Shown one piece after another: positions 6,341-8,702 of a stretch of 8,702 nt of DNA (the stretch's first letter is position 1; the number at the start of each line of letters is the position of its first letter). The DNA lies in the NCBI GenBank assembly GCA_021413535.1, contig JAIOQF010000132.1:1-8702 (forward strand), given 5' to 3'. The notes under the pieces are model-generated. The model searched no databases. It was not told where the DNA came from and saw only the letters and a program-made list of their open reading frames with translations. Source of the stretch: Verrucomicrobiota bacterium. Lineage in GTDB: Bacteria > Verrucomicrobiota > Verrucomicrobiia > Verrucomicrobiales > Verrucomicrobiaceae. The translations under genes and the position numbers were made by a program.

Positions 6341-7815
6341 TAGAACTCCTCCTTTCGTAAATTAAGATAACCCCGCCCAACTTTGCGATCATCAAACGGA
6401 TGTTTCACGCCTTCGATGTCCTGATATGTTTCATGACCCTTGCCCGCGATCAATACCAAGTCACCATCGCGGGCGTTGAGCATGGCCTGCTTGATTGCTT
6501 CGCGGCGGTCTGCGACGAGAGCGTGAGTTTGCCGGCTGAAACCCTTTCGCGCATCTTCCATGATCTGGATTGGGTCTTCCGTCCGCGGATTGTCGGAAGT
6601 TAGGATGCAGATATCGCTGCCCTCTTCCACGGCGCGCGCCATGAGGGGACGCTTGGTTCGGTCGCGGTCGCCACCGCAGCCGAACACCGTGATGATGCGA
6701 GTGGGGCGCAGGGCGCGGGCGGAGCCTAGGGCGTTGATCAATCCATCGGGAGTGTGCGCGTAATCGACAAAGACTTTGAAACGTTCGCGATCAGTGACGC
6801 GCTCCATGCGACCGGGCACTTGCGGCGCATCCTTCAGGGCGGTGACGCTCTCGCGGAAGTTGCAACCGAGCATGTGGGCAGCCACGACGGCCCCGAGGGA
6901 ATTGTGCACATTGAACAGACCGACGAGCGGCAGGCGCACCAGCAGGCTGCGATCTTTGTGCTCCAGTTCGTAGGAAGTGCCGGAAGTATCGCAACGGGCA
7001 TCGGAAGCGCGGTAGTCGGCGCCGATGGTAAATCCGTAACGGCGCAGACCGGGGTGATTCTCAAATTGTTCCGCCAGGCGGCGGCCCCATTTGTCATCGA
7101 TGTTGATGATGAGTTTTCCTTCGGGACGTTCCGCAGCCATTTCGAACAGTCTGACCTTGGCCTTGAAGTAATCCTCCATGGAGCCGTGGTAGTCGAGGTG
7201 GTCCTGGGTGAGGTTGGTGAAGATGGCGGCGCTGACCTGCACGGCGTCCATGCGATGTTGATGGAGGGCGTGCGAGGAGGCTTCCATGCTGCAAGCGCGA
7301 CAGCCGTTGTCGCGCATCTGCGCAAGCAATCCCTGAAGCTCCAGTGACTCGGGTGTGGTATGAGTCGCGGTGATTGATTTGCCAGCGCCGGTGTCCCACG
7401 AAATGGTTCCGATGAGTCCGCAACGAACGTGCGCGGCGTTCAGCAAGTGATGAATCAGAAACGCGGTGGTGGTCTTGCCATTGGTGCCGGTCACGGCGGA
7501 GACCAGCAGTTCTTTCGATGGCTCTGAATAAAAGCGCGCGGAAAGGCAAGCCAGGGCTTCGCGCGAGTCTGGCACATGAATCCAGGGCGTGGTGGATTCC
7601 GCGAAGGGCGGTGTTTCCGCGACGATCGCTGATGCACCAGCGTCGAGCGCCTGATAAATATATTCATGGCCGTCACTATGCGTGCCTCGCAGCGCCGCGA
7701 ACAGGACCCCGGACGCTGCCTGACGCGAGTCGTAGGCGATTTTGCTGATCTCCGTATCGAGGTCTCCAGTTGCCTGTGGATTCCCGAGTGCTTCGATGAG
7801 TTCGCGCACTTTCAT
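6340..7815 (-). CDS. murE: MurE, UDP-MurNAc-L-Ala-D-Glu--meso-diaminopimelate ligase
   Basis: MurE adds the third stem-peptide residue to UDP-MurNAc-L-Ala-D-Glu in the cytoplasm, using ATP. The protein is 491 aa from the chosen start. It has YDSRQAASGVLFAALRG (28-44) in the N-terminal domain, P-loop TGTNGKTTT (109-117), THTTPES (151-157), SMEASSHAL (176-184), and YFKAKVRLF (216-224), whose second Lys matches the usually carbamylated lysine. The C-terminal domain has HNSLGAV (304-310), VDYAHTPDGL (350-359), GCGGDRDRTKRP (379-390) and DNPRTEDP (408-415). DNPR is the signature of meso-diaminopimelate-adding enzymes, as opposed to lysine-adding ones. The start at 7815 gives an ATGA overlap with ftsI and a GGAGG six bases upstream. 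The frame is open to 7869, but the 18 extra residues lie in ftsI. Confidence 0.98.
   Translation of the reverse strand: MKVRELIEALGNPQATGDLDTEISKIAYDSRQAASGVLFAALRGTHSDGHEYIYQALDAGASAIVAETPPFAESTTPWIHVPDSREALACLSARFYSEPSKELLVSAVTGTNGKTTTAFLIHHLLNAAHVRCGLIGTISWDTGAGKSITATHTTPESLELQGLLAQMRDNGCRACSMEASSHALHQHRMDAVQVSAAIFTNLTQDHLDYHGSMEDYFKAKVRLFEMAAERPEGKLIINIDDKWGRRLAEQFENHPGLRRYGFTIGADYRASDARCDTSGTSYELEHKDRSLLVRLPLVGLFNVHNSLGAVVAAHMLGCNFRESVTALKDAPQVPGRMERVTDRERFKVFVDYAHTPDGLINALGSARALRPTRIITVFGCGGDRDRTKRPLMARAVEEGSDICILTSDNPRTEDPIQIMEDARKGFSRQTHALVADRREAIKQAMLNARDGDLVLIAGKGHETYQDIEGVKHPFDDRKVGRGYLNLRKEEF
6346..6352 (-). promoter_or_regulatory. Strong Shine-Dalgarno of murF
   Basis: On the minus strand GGAGGAG stands five bases before the murF ATG, inside the last codons of murE. 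It fixes the murF start at 6340 and suggests murF has efficient initiation besides coupling through the TAATG overlap. Confidence 0.75.
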
Positions 7816-8702
7816 CGTTCGCCTCCCTTGGCCACGGTGGACTTGGTCACGTTGACTTGTTCGAGGCACTGCTTCATGAGCTGCGCGAAAATCGGTCCAG
7901 CGAGAACACCGCCCAGGAGTTCTTCTTGCGGAGCATGTGGATCATCCACGACGACGATGGCGCAGAGTTCCGGTTTGTCGGCGGGAGCGAAGCCAGCAAA
8001 CGAAACGCAGTAATGGCCTTCGTTGATCCCCTTTCCGCTGGCTGTGTAAAGTTGCGCTGTGCCAGTCTTGCCAGCGACGCGCACACCGGGGATGGCAGCT
8101 TTGGCACCGGTGCCTTTTTCGCCGACGACACCCTCCATCGCGATGCGCAGCGCAGCAGCGGCGCGTTCGCTGCAAACCCTGCGAACTGGTTGCGGGGTGA
8201 GTGATTCCAGAACAGTGCCGGAATCATCGCGAATTTCCTGGATGATCTGCGGCTTCATCAAGGTGCCGCCATTGGCGATGGCGGAAACGGCCATGGCCAT
8301 TTGCAATGGAGTCACGGCGACGGCGTGGCCAATGGCCATGCGCGAATAAGTGAGCATGTCCCATGATTTGCGCGGCATCACGCGGCCCGCGACTTCGCCA
8401 GTCAGCGGAATGCCGCTTTTCTGACCGAAGCCAAATCGATGCACATAATCCATGAAGCTGACATCGCCGAGACGATGCGCCAGAAGGTAAGCACCGCGAT
8501 TGCTGGACCGGATGAAGGCTTGAGCAACAGAGACCTGGCCGCTGACGTGATCGTGAATGTTGAGGCCCGAGAAAATTTTCTGATCAGGATCGCAGTTGAT
8601 GATGTCATCCAGATGCGCGAGCCCGCGGTCGAGCACGGCGGCATAAGTGATGATCTTAAAAACAGAGCCCGGTTCATATTGCGCGCCGATCGCGAGATTG
8701 TT
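7812..8702 (-). CDS. ftsI: FtsI (PBP3-type class B penicillin-binding protein), C-terminal transpeptidase part
   Basis: FtsI is the septal D,D-transpeptidase that crosslinks the strands made by FtsW. Only the last 296 residues are in the window; the frame is open to the right edge, so the N-terminal membrane anchor and pedestal domain lie outside. All three penicillin-binding motifs are present: SVFK (residues 13-16 of the fragment, within QYEPGSVFKI, with the catalytic Ser), SSN (66-68) and KTGT (212-215, within AGKTGTAQ). The KTGT motif is followed by SFAGFAPADKPELCAIVVVD, typical of the family. There is no C-terminal PASTA domain, in contrast to SpoVD or PBP2x types; the protein ends about 80 residues after KTGT. 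The stop overlaps the murE start by four bases. Position directly before murE supports FtsI over an elongation-type PBP2. Confidence 0.95.
   Translation of the reverse strand, partial: NNLAIGAQYEPGSVFKIITYAAVLDRGLAHLDDIINCDPDQKIFSGLNIHDHVSGQVSVAQAFIRSSNRGAYLLAHRLGDVSFMDYVHRFGFGQKSGIPLTGEVAGRVMPRKSWDMLTYSRMAIGHAVAVTPLQMAMAVSAIANGGTLMKPQIIQEIRDDSGTVLESLTPQPVRRVCSERAAAALRIAMEGVVGEKGTGAKAAIPGVRVAGKTGTAQLYTASGKGINEGHYCVSFAGFAPADKPELCAIVVVDDPHAPQEELLGGVLAGPIFAQLMKQCLEQVNVTKSTVAKGGER
7822..7826 (-). promoter_or_regulatory. Shine-Dalgarno of murE
   Basis: GGAGG on the minus strand lies six bases before the ATG at 7815, inside the last codons of ftsI. It decides for this start over the upstream in-frame ATG at 7869, which would lengthen MurE by 18 residues that are not family-like. 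Confidence 0.75.

Noticed and set aside
5762..6343. Open plus-strand frame of 193 codons opposite murF
   Set aside because: Antisense to the MurF N-terminal and P-loop region; no recognisable protein features.
6754..7347. Open plus-strand frame of 197 codons opposite murE
   Set aside because: Antisense to conserved MurE sequence, with no domain or start signal of its own.
7816..7869. Longer murE start giving 18 extra residues
   Set aside because: The extra segment is Arg/Gln-rich shadow of ftsI, and a good Shine-Dalgarno favours 7815.
8634..8636. GTG at 8636 as the start of the penicillin-binding protein
   Set aside because: The frame continues upstream to the window edge and includes the essential SVFK active-site motif, so the gene is cut by the window and does not start here.

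Overview
The window is a stretch of bacterial chromosome, almost wholly on the minus strand, carrying the early-to-middle part of a division and cell wall (dcw) cluster. In transcription order, right to left, it holds ftsI (3' part only), murE, murF, mraY, murD, a membrane-anchored protein with two LysM domains, and ftsW. A short plus-strand reading frame at the far left is the tail of an unrelated gene that converges on ftsW.

The genes act in one pathway. MurD, MurE and MurF build the UDP-MurNAc pentapeptide in the cytoplasm, MraY transfers it to the undecaprenyl carrier to give lipid I, and FtsW with FtsI polymerises and crosslinks septal peptidoglycan. MurE carries the DNPR signature of the meso-diaminopimelate-adding enzymes, so the wall is of the DAP type. 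This and the Gram-negative style gene order suit a diderm bacterium. The interposed LysM gene, the degenerate heptamer repeats and the protein flavour make me favour Verrucomicrobiota or a PVC relative. That placement is inference, not proof.

From ftsI to murD the genes are packed with stop/start overlaps (ATGA, TAATG, ATGA) or a one-base gap, so they are probably one translationally coupled operon. Before the LysM gene (39 bp) and before ftsW (78 bp) the packing loosens, and neither has a clear Shine-Dalgarno sequence. The lysM-ftsW gap consists largely of two degenerate arrays with a 7-bp period. ftsW then appears broken: its first membrane helix is in one frame and the rest in another, and about 30 residues around the second helix are missing.

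The cluster stops after ftsW, where murG/murC would often follow. The 124-bp gap at 84-207 holds a mirror-image pair of REP-like hairpins, each with a GTAG foot (a REPIN/BIME-like element), which can also fold into a long stem suited to a bidirectional terminator. No RNA genes, CRISPR arrays, insertion sequences or phage genes were seen. The least explained items are the LysM protein, the REPIN-like element, the heptamer arrays and the ftsW lesion.
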